Shown: positions 7,100 to 16,672 of the stretch, piece after piece
Position numbering within the stretch: the first letter of the stretch is position 1
How the letters are laid out: every line of letters begins with the position of its first letter
Origin: Clostridia bacterium
GTDB taxonomy: Bacteria; Bacillota; Clostridia; Oscillospirales; CAG-272
DNA length: 36,373 nucleotides
Assembly: GCA_017467815.1 (NCBI GenBank)
Contig: JAFUKI010000135.1
Span: 1 to 36,373 of the forward strand
Direction: 5' to 3'
The notes under the pieces: generated by a model
What the model was told of the DNA's origin: nothing
Databases searched by the model: none
The model's input: only the letters and a program-made list of their open reading frames with translations
Program-made: the position numbers and the translations under genes

Positions 7100-8209
7100 A
7101 TGGCAAGCTTATCTCTGAAACACATTTACAAGAAGTATCCCGGCGGCGTTACTGCCGTATCCGATTTCTGCCTGGATATCAAGGACAAGGAATTCCTGAT
7201 TCTCGTAGGTCCTTCCGGTTGCGGTAAGTCCACTACTCTGCGTATGATCGCTGGTTTGGAAGAAATCTCTGAAGGTGAACTGTTCATCGGCGATAAGCTG
7301 GTTAACGACGTTGCTCCTAAGGACAGAGACATTGCGATGGTATTCCAGAACTACGCTCTGTATCCTCATATGTCCGTATTTGACAACATGGCATTCGGTC
7401 TGAAGCTGCGCAAGACTCCCAAGGAAGAAATCAAGCGCCGCGTAGAAGAAGCTGCCCGTATCCTGGATATTACCCACCTGCTCGACAGAAAGCCGAAGGC
7501 TCTGTCCGGTGGTCAGAAGCAGCGTGTTGCTCTGGGTCGTGCAATCGTTCGTAACCCCAAGGTATTCCTTCTCGACGAACCTCTGTCCAACCTGGACGCT
7601 AAGCTCCGTGCAGCGATGAGAACCGAGCTGACCAAGATTCACCAGAGAGTTGGTACCACTTTCGTATACGTTACGCACGACCAGGTCGAAGCTATGACCA
7701 TGGCTACCCGTATCGTAGTTATGAAAGACGGTCTGATTCAGCAGGTTGACTCTCCTCAGAACCTGTACGACAACCCCGTAAACCTGTTTGTAGCAGGCTT
7801 TATCGGTACTCCTCAGATGAACTTTATCAACTGCGTACTGGAAAAGAAGGGTGCAGATTACTACATCACATTCGGTTCCAACTCCCTGAAGCTGCCTGCT
7901 GAAAAGGTTTGCGATGCTCTGAAGGAATACGAAGGCAAGGAAGTTGTTGCAGGTATCCGTCCCGAATGTATCCATGACGACAATGCTTCTCTGAAGGCTA
8001 TGTCCGATGCTATCATCGAATGTGACGTTGAAGTTACCGAACTTATGGGTTCTGAAATCTATCTGTACCTGGTAAGCGAAGAAACTTCCATGACAGCTCG
8101 TGTATCTGCTCGTTCCACCACTCGCGCCGGCGACATTGTAAACGTTGCTTTCGATATGGCAAGAGTTCATCTGTTCGACAAGGATACTGAACGCTACATC
8201 ATTCACTAA
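7100..8209 (+). CDS. MsmX/UgpC-type ABC transporter ATPase for carbohydrate import
   Basis: The 369-residue protein is an ABC nucleotide-binding domain of the CUT1 sugar-importer type. It has Walker [10 protein letters not shown] near residue 37, the Q-loop in [15 protein letters not shown] near 78-92, signature [17 protein letters not shown] near 135, Walker [14 protein letters not shown] near 155, and the H-loop in [11 protein letters not shown]. The C-terminal 130 residues form the regulatory OB-fold (AGIRPECI motif). No permease or binding protein is adjacent. In Firmicutes such orphan MsmX-like ATPases energise several sugar importers encoded elsewhere, which fits. AAGGAGG at 7085-7091 is an excellent ribosome site. 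Codons favour T-ending GCT, CGT and GTT far more than in neighbours, suggesting high expression. Confidence 0.92.
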   Translation: MASLSLKHIYKKYPGGVTAVSDFCLDIKDKEFLILVGPSGCGKSTTLRMIAGLEEISEGELFIGDKLVNDVAPKDRDIAMVFQNYALYPHMSVFDNMAFGLKLRKTPKEEIKRRVEEAARILDITHLLDRKPKALSGGQKQRVALGRAIVRNPKVFLLDEPLSNLDAKLRAAMRTELTKIHQRVGTTFVYVTHDQVEAMTMATRIVVMKDGLIQQVDSPQNLYDNPVNLFVAGFIGTPQMNFINCVLEKKGADYYITFGSNSLKLPAEKVCDALKEYEGKEVVAGIRPECIHDDNASLKAMSDAIIECDVEVTELMGSEIYLYLVSEETSMTARVSARSTTRAGDIVNVAFDMARVHLFDKDTERYIIH

Positions 8210-8280
8210 TTTGCGTACATTATTGCTGAAAGTCATTGGACTGCAGACTGAACAGGTCTGAGCAAAACATAATCACAAAG

Positions 8281-8309
8281 AAAAGGATGAAGTAAAATTC
8301 ATCCTTTTT
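8281..8309 (+). terminator. Terminator after the sugar ATPase gene
   Basis: AAAAGGATGAA and TTCATCCTTTTT pair perfectly around GTAAAA, ending in a T run. A small stem, CAGAC/GTCTG (8244-8260), precedes it in the untranslated tail. Confidence 0.85.
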
Positions 8310-8409
8310 GTATGTTAAAGATCGAATTCTTTGTCCATGTAAGGGAATGGTCAGTGTGGAAAAAAGAAAGCGAAATAATAAGTGTATTTATTTCACATTT
8401 TATAGATTC

Positions 8410-8425
8410 GTCGCATAAATGCGAC
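8410..8425 (+). promoter_or_regulatory. Perfect palindrome before sbcD, possible operator
   Basis: GTCGCAT-AA-ATGCGAC is a 7-bp perfect inverted repeat placed just before the sbcD ribosome site. It could be an operator or a small mRNA hairpin. No clear -35/-10 pair was found with it, and it does not match the LexA box types I know. Confidence 0.4.
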
Positions 8426-8440
8426 AAAGGGGAGATTATT

Positions 8441-9571
8441 ATGCGATTCATCCATACATCCGATCTGCATCTGGGAAAGCGTTTGGGCGAATATTCTCTG
8501 TATGAAGACCAAAAAGCGATGCTGGACTGGCTCTGCGATTTGTGTCGGGAGAAAAACGCAGATGGCATTCTTATAGCCGGGGATATCTATGACCGTTCCA
8601 ATCCGTCCGCCGAATCTGTGGCGTTGTTTGATGGATTTTTGAGCCGTCTATCTGCGCAGGGGACCCTTGCCTTTGTAATAAACGGCAATCACGATGCTCC
8701 GGAACGGGTCTCATACGGCGGAAAACTGTTTGCCGCCCAGGGGATTTATGTGTCCGAGGTGTTTGACGGGGAAGTGCGCCGGGTGGATCTAACCGATGTG
8801 TATGGGGAGCTGCATATCTATCTCCTGCCATTCGTAAAGCCGGTTCAGGTCAGGGAAGCGTATGGGACGGAAGCGGAGAGCTATACGGATGCCCTGCGTG
8901 AAGTCGTCTGCCGCTTACAGGTGGATACAGAGACGCGGAATATTCTTGTTGCCCATCAGTATATCACCGGTTCAGCACATTCGGAATCGGAGATTTTTAT
9001 GGGTGGGTTGGATAACGTGGATGCTTCCGTACTGGCGGATTTCGATTATACAGCGCTGGGGCATCTTCACCGGTGTCAGCGTGCCGGCGGTGAGAATATC
9101 CGTTATTCCGGCTCTCCCCTTGCCTATTCCTTCGGAGAATGGATGGATTCCAAAGGGGTTCTTCTTGTGGATGTGGGAGAAAAGGGCAGAACGGATACTG
9201 CATTTATCCCCTATACGCCTTTGCATATTCTGGCGGAACTGGAAGGAAGTTATGCGGATCTGACCAGTCATGCTTTTTATGAAAAGATGGACAGGGATGT
9301 TTACCTGCGGATCTTGCTGACCGATACTACGGAAGTACCGGACGCTATGGCAAAACTGTCCGTGATCTATCCCGGGATCGTGCGGCTTGAATATACGCAT
9401 TTCAACAAAATTGTATCGGAAGGCGTGATCGAAGGGGAAGCCGTGTCTGAAAAGATTTCTCCGATGGATGTATTTGCTTCCTTTTTTGAACAGCAGAATG
9501 ACTGTGTGCTGAATGAGGAAGAAATGCAGTATCTGGAACAGCTGATTCGTGGTTGGGAGGGTGCAGAATGA
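8441..9571 (+). CDS. sbcD: Exonuclease subunit SbcD (Mre11-type nuclease)
   Basis: The 376-residue protein is the nuclease subunit of SbcCD, which cuts hairpins and protein-blocked DNA ends. Metallophosphoesterase motifs are in order: Asp8 and His10 in HTSDLHLGKRLGE, GDIYDRSNPSAE, GNHDAPERV, AHQYITGS and GHLHRCQ. AAGGGGAG directly before the ATG at 8441 decides the start; the upstream in-frame extension to 8312 overlaps the region of the preceding terminator and the palindrome. The stop overlaps the sbcC start by 4 bases (ATGA), so the subunits are translationally coupled. Confidence 0.95.
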   Translation: MRFIHTSDLHLGKRLGEYSLYEDQKAMLDWLCDLCREKNADGILIAGDIYDRSNPSAESVALFDGFLSRLSAQGTLAFVINGNHDAPERVSYGGKLFAAQGIYVSEVFDGEVRRVDLTDVYGELHIYLLPFVKPVQVREAYGTEAESYTDALREVVCRLQVDTETRNILVAHQYITGSAHSESEIFMGGLDNVDASVLADFDYTALGHLHRCQRAGGENIRYSGSPLAYSFGEWMDSKGVLLVDVGEKGRTDTAFIPYTPLHILAELEGSYADLTSHAFYEKMDRDVYLRILLTDTTEVPDAMAKLSVIYPGIVRLEYTHFNKIVSEGVIEGEAVSEKISPMDVFASFFEQQNDCVLNEEEMQYLEQLIRGWEGAE

Positions 9572-12357
9572 GACCGCTTTTACTGAAACTCTCCGCATTC
9601 GGACCGTACGCCGGAGAATATACCATAGATTTTGCAAAACTGGGCAGCAGCGGGCTGTATCTGATCACCGGGGACACCGGAGCAGGCAAAACCATGCTGT
9701 TTGATGCCATAACCTGCGCTCTGTACGGCGAACCCAGCGGTTCCGGCAGGGATGTGACTATGCTCCGCAGCAAACAGGCCGATGCCAAAACCGCAACCAC
9801 AGTGGAACTGCATTTCCTCTGCCGTGGGGAGGTGTATCAGGTCAGCCGATGCCTTGGCAAAGAACGTGTGTCCCGCAGCGGTGAACGGGTCGTGGTAAAG
9901 GGACAGGATGCCCACTTGATCTGTCCCGACGGCAGAATTGTAACGAAACACAGCGATGTAACTGAAGCGGTAACAGAACTTCTCAGACTGGATCGAGCCC
10001 AGTTCCGTCAGTGTGCCATGATCGCACAGGGGGAATTCCGTGAACTGCTTTTTGCCAAAACGGAAGACAGACTGACCCTGTTCCGGTCTTTGTTCGGTAC
10101 GGATGTGTACAAATATATCACCGCCCGTCTCAGTGAAGACTGCCAGGAAGCCAGACGCGCCTACGAAGAAACGGACATCCGCCTGAGACAATATGTATCC
10201 GGGATTCTGTTTGCCGATGCCTATCCGGAAACACCGATACTGAAAGAGATCTGTGCAGAACCGTGGATGCGCCGGGACGAACTGACGGAAGGACTTTCCG
10301 CTCTGATCACATGGGAAGAAGAACAGCACGGACGATATACCCAGAGACTGGAAGCACTTTCTGCATGGATCAACGGGATTTCCGCACTGATCGGCAAAGC
10401 GGAAGGGGATGCCGCCGGAGAATTGCAGCTTGCCGAAAAAGAATCCGAGCGTCAGAGGGCGGAACAGACAGCTGAGCGGGCGGAAAAAGAATATAAAGAT
10501 TGCCTGTCGCAGAAAGCGGAAATGGATGCTTTGCGTCAGAAGATCCACCATGCCGAAGCTGTGCTTCCGATCTGCCGCGAACTGGAAAAAGGACGCAGAG
10601 AAGAAACCGGATTGGCAGAAGAACAGATGGACCTGGAAGAAAAACTCACTGCCATATCCGCCCGGCTGGAAAAACAGCATACACATCTGGCAAAACTGGA
10701 AACGGAAGCGCAGGAAATGGCAGATGCCCGTGTACAGTATCTGGAAACAGAACGAGTCCTGCAGGAATACCGTACACAGAAAGAACGTCTGGACGAAGGC
10801 ATGACCGGCTGGAACACCTGGCAGAAAGCACTTGCGTTTTGGAAAACAGCCTGTGAAGGATATCTGGAAGCGGACAAGAAAGCAGAAGCCGCCGGCGAAA
10901 CATACCGTCATATGGAAAGAGCATATCTGGACGGACAGGCAGGCGTTCTGGCAAGAAATCTGAAAGAAGGGGCACCCTGTCCCGTCTGCGGTTCCGCCGA
11001 GCATCCTCATCCCGCTGTATATACAGAAGAAATCCCAACCGAAAGTACATTGCAGGAATCCCGGAAAGCGTACGAGAAGCTCCGCAGTACTGCCGCAGAC
11101 AAGGCAATGACAGCCGGACGACTGCGTGGCAGCGGAGAAAATGCGGCAGCGGAATTCGGCGCACGTTTTGCCGGAATATTCGGGGATGATGAACCTGTCG
11201 TCTGGGATGCACCGGCAAGCTGGATGCAGGAAAAATTGGATTCCGCTTTGGAAGAAATCCGGAGAAGAATCACGGAATGTGAAAATGAGCGAACCCTCTG
11301 GCGGGAAAAATGGGATCGCGCGGAGAAGATAACGGCGGAGATCCGAAAGGAAGCAGAGGACTGCCGGCTGAAAGAAGAAGAACAGGTTCTACTGCGTGAA
11401 AAATATACCGCCGTATGTGCGGCAAAAGAAGCGGCGCATCTCCATAACGAACAGCTTGCCGCCGCAGTGCCGGAAACCACCGCACAGGATCTGGAAACCT
11501 CCATGAGATCCTGGCATACAGCATTGGCGGAATACGAAAGAAAGCAAACGGAAGCGGAACAGACCTGGCGCAAGGCGGAAAAAGAACGGGCACTGCTGGT
11601 ATCGGCTGAGCAGACCCTTCGTGAAAGTCACCGTGACAGCATAGCGCAAAGATTGCCGGAACTGGAAAAACAGCGTGACGAAGCCATGACGGCAAAACAG
11701 CAGGAAGAAAAAAATGCTGCCGACATTCACGCCGGAATTACCGTCAACCGCCGCATATACCAATCCATACAGGAAATGTATGTACAGTATGCGGAAAGAG
11801 AAGCACGGTACCGTATGCTGAAACGGCTTTCCGATACTGCAGCGGGCAATCTGTCCGGCAGGGAAAAGATACCCCTTGAGATTTACGCCCAGATGCATCT
11901 GTTTGACAGAGTGGTGCGCAGAGCGAATATCCGACTGATGGCTATGACGGATGGACGTTACGAACTGATCCGCCAGACGGAAGCCGGAACCAAGAAGGGC
12001 AAAACCGGACTGGAGCTGGATGTGATCGACCATTACAGCGGCGGTACGCGGAATGTCCGCAGTCTCTCCGGCGGTGAAGCATTCAAAGCATCCCTGGCAT
12101 TGGCACTGGGGCTGGCGGACGAAACGGAATCTTCCTCAGGCGGCGTGCATATTGATGCCATGTTTATTGATGAAGGATTCGGCTCGCTGGACAGCACCTC
12201 CCTGCAGACGGCTGTGGATACTCTTGCCGGTTTGTCGGAAGGATGCAGGCTGATCGGAATCATCTCCCATGTGCAGGATCTGAGAGAACGGATCGACCGG
12301 CAGATTCAGGTAACCAGGGACATTACGGGGGAGAGCAAAATCCAAATCTGCATCTGA
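9568..12357 (+). CDS. sbcC: Exonuclease subunit SbcC (Rad50-type SMC ATPase)
   Basis: The product has 929 residues. Walker A (GDTGAGKTMLFDA) lies near residue 35. The Q-loop region (MIAQGEFRELLFA) is near 155. Two long heptad-rich coiled-coil arms flank the zinc hook CPVCGSAEHPHP (Cys471, Cys474). The C-terminal half-site has signature LSGGEAFKASLALALGLAD and Walker B DAMFIDEGFGSLD. It dimerises through the zinc hook and works with SbcD to process DNA ends. The start at 9568 gives the ATGA overlap with sbcD; the in-frame codon at 9553 lies inside sbcD and lacks support. No clear terminator follows, only AT-rich DNA leading to the his promoter. Confidence 0.95.
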   Translation: MRPLLLKLSAFGPYAGEYTIDFAKLGSSGLYLITGDTGAGKTMLFDAITCALYGEPSGSGRDVTMLRSKQADAKTATTVELHFLCRGEVYQVSRCLGKERVSRSGERVVVKGQDAHLICPDGRIVTKHSDVTEAVTELLRLDRAQFRQCAMIAQGEFRELLFAKTEDRLTLFRSLFGTDVYKYITARLSEDCQEARRAYEETDIRLRQYVSGILFADAYPETPILKEICAEPWMRRDELTEGLSALITWEEEQHGRYTQRLEALSAWINGISALIGKAEGDAAGELQLAEKESERQRAEQTAERAEKEYKDCLSQKAEMDALRQKIHHAEAVLPICRELEKGRREETGLAEEQMDLEEKLTAISARLEKQHTHLAKLETEAQEMADARVQYLETERVLQEYRTQKERLDEGMTGWNTWQKALAFWKTACEGYLEADKKAEAAGETYRHMERAYLDGQAGVLARNLKEGAPCPVCGSAEHPHPAVYTEEIPTESTLQESRKAYEKLRSTAADKAMTAGRLRGSGENAAAEFGARFAGIFGDDEPVVWDAPASWMQEKLDSALEEIRRRITECENERTLWREKWDRAEKITAEIRKEAEDCRLKEEEQVLLREKYTAVCAAKEAAHLHNEQLAAAVPETTAQDLETSMRSWHTALAEYERKQTEAEQTWRKAEKERALLVSAEQTLRESHRDSIAQRLPELEKQRDEAMTAKQQEEKNAADIHAGITVNRRIYQSIQEMYVQYAEREARYRMLKRLSDTAAGNLSGREKIPLEIYAQMHLFDRVVRRANIRLMAMTDGRYELIRQTEAGTKKGKTGLELDVIDHYSGGTRNVRSLSGGEAFKASLALALGLADETESSSGGVHIDAMFIDEGFGSLDSTSLQTAVDTLAGLSEGCRLIGIISHVQDLRERIDRQIQVTRDITGESKIQICI

Positions 12358-12464
12358 AAAAGTCCATGTTCCGGCTTCTCAAATGACATATTCACCAAAA
12401 TTTCCGGTGTGAAATTGTCAAACCCATGCAAGACTACAAAAATGCAGAAAATTTAGCAATTTAC

Positions 12465-12493
12465 TTGACTAAAGCGCTAAAGTGGTGTATACT
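12465..12493 (+). promoter_or_regulatory. Promoter of the histidine operon
   Basis: TTGACT (12465-12470) and TATACT (12488-12493) are separated by 17 bases. Upstream DNA is AT-rich and contains TTTAGC (12453) and GCTAAA (12476) elements. hisZ starts 37 bases after the -10. No T-box or His-codon leader peptide was seen in 12358-12529. Confidence 0.8.
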
Positions 12494-12501
12494 ATATACA
12501 C
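12485..12501 (+). promoter_or_regulatory. Candidate operator over the his promoter -10
   Basis: GTGTATA-CTA-TATACAC is a perfect 7-bp inverted repeat with a 3-base centre that covers the whole -10 element. A dimeric repressor bound here would block RNA polymerase. A TrpR/YerC-type HisR repressor is one idea from Firmicutes his regulation; the assignment is inference. Confidence 0.5.
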
Positions 12502-12529
12502 TCAAAAAATGTTGTTATAGGAGAAATCT

Positions 12530-13636
12530 GTGAAAGATACAATCTTACGGAACGAGGAGAAAGCGGTGTTTGCACTGCGGACTCTGTATGAAAATTTCGG
12601 ATATACCCAATACCGTATGTCCCGGTTTGAAGAATACGATTTATATCAGGAAAACAAGCAGTTTCTTGCCAAAGGGGAGATCATTACCTTCAATGACCGT
12701 GACGGAAAACTCCTGGCACTGAAGCCGGACGTGACATTGTCCATCGTGAAAAATGCCCGCGCCGGAGAACAGCTCAGAGAATATTATAACGAAAACGTGT
12801 ATCGTACAGTAAACGGGGAATACCGTGAGATCATGCAGGTAGGTCTGGAATGTATCGGTGATATTGATCTGTATTCCACCTGTGAGGTATTGCGGCTGGC
12901 GAAAAAGAGTTTGGAAATCATCAGCGACAGCGCCATTCTGGACATCACCAATGCCGGATTTGTTAACGGTCTTCTGGCGGAAACGGGACTGGCAGAGAAC
13001 GAACAGGCACAGCTTTCCGCCTGCATCGCCCAGAAAAATCCCCATGATCTGGCATCCCTGTGCAGCAGTTTCGGTGTTTCGGAAGAGTTGTCTGCGCGCC
13101 TTGTGAAAACCGCATCCCTGTACGGCAGTTTCGCCCAGGTGGAAGCGGAAGCCATGTCTATGGTCATGAATGAGGAAATGCAGAACGCGCTGGATGAACT
13201 GCGTCAGATTGACAATTATTTCAGCGGTATCGGTGAAAACAGCGGATTCAACGTAGATTTCTCCCTGATGAATGATATGCAGTATTATAACGGCATCGTG
13301 TTCAGAGGATATGTGGAAGGTGTGCCTGCCGGTGTACTTTCCGGCGGACGGTATGACAGACTGCTGGGAAAAATGGGAAAAGGCAGTGATATGGGCGCCA
13401 TCGGTTTTGCGATCTATATGAATCTGCTGGATCTGTATTTTGACGACCGCAGAGAATACGATGTGGATATTCTGGTCACCTACGACAGCGGCGTGGATAT
13501 GGCGTCCCTTTCCCGTACCGTGGATATGCTCATGGGCGGCGGCCGTACCGTAAGAGTGCAGAAACAGGACAACGGCAAGATCCGGTGCAGAGAACGGTTC
13601 CATTTCGGCGAAAGGGGGCTTGAAATCCGTGGATAA
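12530..13636 (+). CDS. hisZ: ATP phosphoribosyltransferase regulatory subunit HisZ
   Basis: The 368-residue protein resembles a histidyl-tRNA synthetase catalytic core, as HisZ does. It has ALRTLYENFGYTQYRMSRFEEYDLY, LKPDVTLSIVKNAR (class II motif 2-like region, about 65-78), and SGGRYDRLLGKMGKGSDMGAIGFAIYM near 270-300. HisZ pairs with short-form HisG and provides histidine feedback inhibition of the first pathway step. The start is GTG at 12530, 7-8 bases after TAGGAG. The stop lies inside hisG (8-base overlap). As expected for HisZ, it lacks the anticodon-binding domain of HisS. It is the first gene of the operon. Confidence 0.93.
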   Translation: MKDTILRNEEKAVFALRTLYENFGYTQYRMSRFEEYDLYQENKQFLAKGEIITFNDRDGKLLALKPDVTLSIVKNARAGEQLREYYNENVYRTVNGEYREIMQVGLECIGDIDLYSTCEVLRLAKKSLEIISDSAILDITNAGFVNGLLAETGLAENEQAQLSACIAQKNPHDLASLCSSFGVSEELSARLVKTASLYGSFAQVEAEAMSMVMNEEMQNALDELRQIDNYFSGIGENSGFNVDFSLMNDMQYYNGIVFRGYVEGVPAGVLSGGRYDRLLGKMGKGSDMGAIGFAIYMNLLDLYFDDRREYDVDILVTYDSGVDMASLSRTVDMLMGGGRTVRVQKQDNGKIRCRERFHFGERGLEIRG

Positions 13637-14282
13637 GACCATCAACATCGCCCTTCCCAAAGGGAGACTGGGCGAAAAGGTATACAAAATGCTGGAAGAA
13701 CTGGGTTACGGCTGTCCCGGTATTCTGGACAATTCCCGGAAGCTGATTTTTGAAGATGAAGCGAAAACAGTGCGGTATTTCTGGGTAAAGCCTTCGGACG
13801 TTGCGATCTACGTGGAACACGGTGCGGCGGATGTAGGTGTTGTGGGCAGGGATATTCTGCTGGAATACCAGCCGGATATTTACGAACTGACTGACCTTGG
13901 ATTCGGCAAATGCAGAATGTGCGTAGCCGGAATCAAGGATGTGACGCCGAGTACGGACAGAGCCCTGCGTATCGCCACCAAGTTTGTTCACATTGCCAAA
14001 AAGTATTACGCCGAAAAGGGAAGAGAGATTGAGATTATCAAACTCAACGGTTCCATCGAACTGGCACCCATACTGGGATTGTCCGATGTGATCGTGGATA
14101 TTGTGGAAACCGGTTCCACCCTGAAGGAAAACAATCTGGAAGTCAAGGAAGAAATCCTGAACATCAGCGCCCGTTTTATCGCCGGAAAAGCCGCATACCG
14201 GTTCAAAAATGCCGAAATCGGTGTGATGACGGAGAAGATAAACAGCTGGTTGGCGGCTAAGGAAAAGGAGAATGAAAAATGA
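13629..14282 (+). CDS. hisG: ATP phosphoribosyltransferase catalytic subunit, short form
   Basis: The 217-residue protein is short-form HisG, which joins ATP and PRPP in the first step of histidine synthesis and needs HisZ for full activity. It shows INIALPKGRLGEKVYKML at the N-terminus, DVGVVGRDILLE near residue 70, and the PRPP-binding loop DIVETGSTLKENNLEV near 155-170. No C-terminal regulatory domain is present, consistent with adjacent hisZ. The GTG at 13629 is chosen because AAAGGGGG (13611-13618) is about 10 bases away; the TTG at 13620 is too close to it. It ends in an ATGA overlap with hisD. Confidence 0.93.
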   Translation: MDKTINIALPKGRLGEKVYKMLEELGYGCPGILDNSRKLIFEDEAKTVRYFWVKPSDVAIYVEHGAADVGVVGRDILLEYQPDIYELTDLGFGKCRMCVAGIKDVTPSTDRALRIATKFVHIAKKYYAEKGREIEIIKLNGSIELAPILGLSDVIVDIVETGSTLKENNLEVKEEILNISARFIAGKAAYRFKNAEIGVMTEKINSWLAAKEKENEK

Positions 14283-15574
14283 TTCGTACCTTTATCAAAA
14301 AAGATATACCGATTGAAAAGATTCTGGAACGGGGGGATCTTGCCTCCGGTGTGGAAGAAATCGTAGCCGGAATTATTGCGGATGTACGGGCAAACGGCGA
14401 TGAAGCACTGTTCCGGATGACGGAGAAGTTCGATAAAGTAAAACTGGATTCCCTTCTGGTAACGGAAGAAGAAGTCGATGCGGCATACGATGCCATGGAC
14501 GCGGAAATGAAGGAGATCCTCGCTGAATCCGCGGCAAATATTGAAGCATTCCACAGACGCCAGGTGCGCAGTAATTTTGTGGTGAACGATAAGGACGGCG
14601 TGGTGCTGGGTCAGAAAATCACCCCCATCGCCAGGGTCGGTCTGTATGTGCCCGGCGGAACGGCACCCCTGCTTTCCTCCGTGCTGATGAATGCCATTCC
14701 CGCCAAAATTGCCGGATGCGGTGAGATCGCCATGACCACTCCTCCGGGAAAAGACGGTAAGGTAAATCCCGCGATTCTGGCAGCCGCCAAAGTTGCAGGG
14801 GTTACAAAAATCTATAAAATAGGCGGCGCCCAGGCGATTGCTGCACTGGCTTACGGTACGGAAACCGTATCCCCCGTGGACAAAATCGTGGGTCCCGGCA
14901 ACGCATTTGTGGCGGAAGCGAAAAAGCAGGTGTTCGGACGGGTATCCATTGATATGATCGCCGGTCCCAGTGAAATTCTGGTTCTGGCGGACGAAACCTG
15001 TGATCCCGTTGTGGTGGCGGCGGATATGCTGTCCCAGGCGGAACACGACAAAATGGCTTCTGCGATTCTGGTCACCGACAGCGAGAAACTGGCGGCGGAA
15101 GTCAGTGCGGAACTGGAAAGACAGATTCCCCTGCTGCCCAGAGCCGAGATCGCCAGAGTATCCATTGACACCGGCAGTAAGATCATCATCACCGAAACTT
15201 TCGCCCAAGCCATCGAAATGGCAAACGAAATTGCACCGGAACATCTGGAAGTCATGTGCGACAATCCCTTCGATTACCTGTCCCAGATCAAAAATGCCGG
15301 CAGTATTTTCCTCGGCAAGAACTGCCCCGAAGCACTGGGCGACTATTTTGCCGGTCCCAACCATGTTCTGCCTACCAGCGGGACAGCAAAATTCTCCAGC
15401 CCCCTGTCCGTAGACGATTTTATCAAAAAGTCATCCTTCATTTATTATACGGAAGAAGCGCTGCAGCAGGTTGGTGAAAAGGTCAATACCTTCGCCAGAC
15501 GGGAACAGCTGGATGCCCATGCCCGTTCCGCTGTGGTACGTTTCCGCAGAGATTTCTGGGACGACGAAAACTGA
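14279..15574 (+). CDS. hisD: Histidinol dehydrogenase
   Basis: The 431-residue enzyme has the usual length. HisD oxidises L-histidinol to L-histidine in two NAD-dependent steps at a zinc site. Visible motifs are VGLYVPGGTAPLLSSVLMNAIPAKIAG (about 118-145); GPGNAFVAEAKKQVFG with DMIAGPSEILVLAD; SQAEHDKMA, which supplies Gln and His zinc ligands; the catalytic IAPEHLEVM (Glu-His pair); and GDYFAGPNHVLPTSGTA. The N-terminus is a few residues shorter than in E. coli. The start overlaps the hisG stop by 4 bases (ATGA), which implies coupling. Confidence 0.96.
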   Translation: MIRTFIKKDIPIEKILERGDLASGVEEIVAGIIADVRANGDEALFRMTEKFDKVKLDSLLVTEEEVDAAYDAMDAEMKEILAESAANIEAFHRRQVRSNFVVNDKDGVVLGQKITPIARVGLYVPGGTAPLLSSVLMNAIPAKIAGCGEIAMTTPPGKDGKVNPAILAAAKVAGVTKIYKIGGAQAIAALAYGTETVSPVDKIVGPGNAFVAEAKKQVFGRVSIDMIAGPSEILVLADETCDPVVVAADMLSQAEHDKMASAILVTDSEKLAAEVSAELERQIPLLPRAEIARVSIDTGSKIIITETFAQAIEMANEIAPEHLEVMCDNPFDYLSQIKNAGSIFLGKNCPEALGDYFAGPNHVLPTSGTAKFSSPLSVDDFIKKSSFIYYTEEALQQVGEKVNTFARREQLDAHARSAVVRFRRDFWDDEN

Positions 15575-15595
15575 AAGATCATGAGGAATACCGAT

Positions 15596-16672
15596 ATGCC
15601 CTCTTTTTTCTCATCAAAATATCAACATCTGGAAGCCTATACCCCCGGTGAACAGCCACGGGACAAAGCTTATATCAAACTGAATACCAACGAATCCCCG
15701 TATCCGCCGGCTGAAGGTGTACTGAAAGCCATTTCAACCGAAGCGGTGAATGATCTGCGGCTGTATTCCGATCCCACCTGTCTGGCGACCCGGAAAGCCA
15801 TTGCCGACAGATATGGCGTGGAGCCAGAGAATGTTTTCGTATCCAACGGTTCCGATGAAAGTCTGGCATTTCTGTTCATGGGTTTTACTGAACCGGGTGC
15901 GGTTTTTGCGGATATCACCTACGGCTTTTACAAAGTATTCGGTGATCTCTACGGCGTGGATTATAAGGAGATCCCGCTGAACGACGACTTCACACTGCCT
16001 CTGGATGCATTCTGCCGGGCGAAGGGTACAGCATTTATTGCCAATCCAAATGCACCTACAGGGCTTGCCCTGACCACTGCCGAAATCGAAAAACTGCTGC
16101 ATTCCGATCCCGACCGTCTGGTTGTGGTGGACGAAGCCTATGTGGATTTCGGGGGAGAAACAGTGGTGCCGCTGGTGAAGAAGTATCCGAATCTTGCGGT
16201 GGTACAGACATTTTCCAAATCCCGTTCCCTGGCAGGCGCGCGGCTTGGATTTACCATTGCATCGGCGGAGATCATTGCCGGTATGGACAAGCTGAAGTAT
16301 TCCACCAATCCCTACAATGTCAACCGACTGACTCTTCTTGCCGGCAAAGCTGCCATTGAGGACGAAGCCTATTTCGAGAAGACCAGAAACGCCATCATGG
16401 AAGCCCGTGCTTATACTAAAGCCGAACTGGAAAAGCGGAATTTCACGGTAACGGATTCCAAAACCAATTTTCTGTTTGCCAAAACCGACAAAATGGATGG
16501 CGGCGAACTGTATAAAATGCTGAAAGACAAGGGCATCCTTGTACGCCATTTCACAGCCCCGAAAATCTGTCAGTACAACCGGATCACCATCGGCACCATG
16601 ACAGAAATGCAGACCTTTATTGCAAAAATCGATGAATGTTTGGGTGAAAGAGAAGGTACGGATCATGCGTGA
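15596..16672 (+). CDS. hisC: Histidinol-phosphate aminotransferase
   Basis: The 358-residue fold-type I PLP enzyme transfers the amino group of glutamate to imidazole acetol phosphate, making histidinol phosphate. Motifs are KLNTNESPYPP near residue 28; SNGSDESLAFLF near 80; NPNAPTG near 145; DEAYVDFGGE near 175; and the PLP-lysine segment TFSKSRSLAGARLGF near 203-217. Two in-frame ATGs exist, 15581 and 15596. The second has AGGA at about 15584 with good spacing, so it is preferred; the other adds five residues. The end overlaps hisB by 8 bases. Confidence 0.92.
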   Translation: MPSFFSSKYQHLEAYTPGEQPRDKAYIKLNTNESPYPPAEGVLKAISTEAVNDLRLYSDPTCLATRKAIADRYGVEPENVFVSNGSDESLAFLFMGFTEPGAVFADITYGFYKVFGDLYGVDYKEIPLNDDFTLPLDAFCRAKGTAFIANPNAPTGLALTTAEIEKLLHSDPDRLVVVDEAYVDFGGETVVPLVKKYPNLAVVQTFSKSRSLAGARLGFTIASAEIIAGMDKLKYSTNPYNVNRLTLLAGKAAIEDEAYFEKTRNAIMEARAYTKAELEKRNFTVTDSKTNFLFAKTDKMDGGELYKMLKDKGILVRHFTAPKICQYNRITIGTMTEMQTFIAKIDECLGEREGTDHA

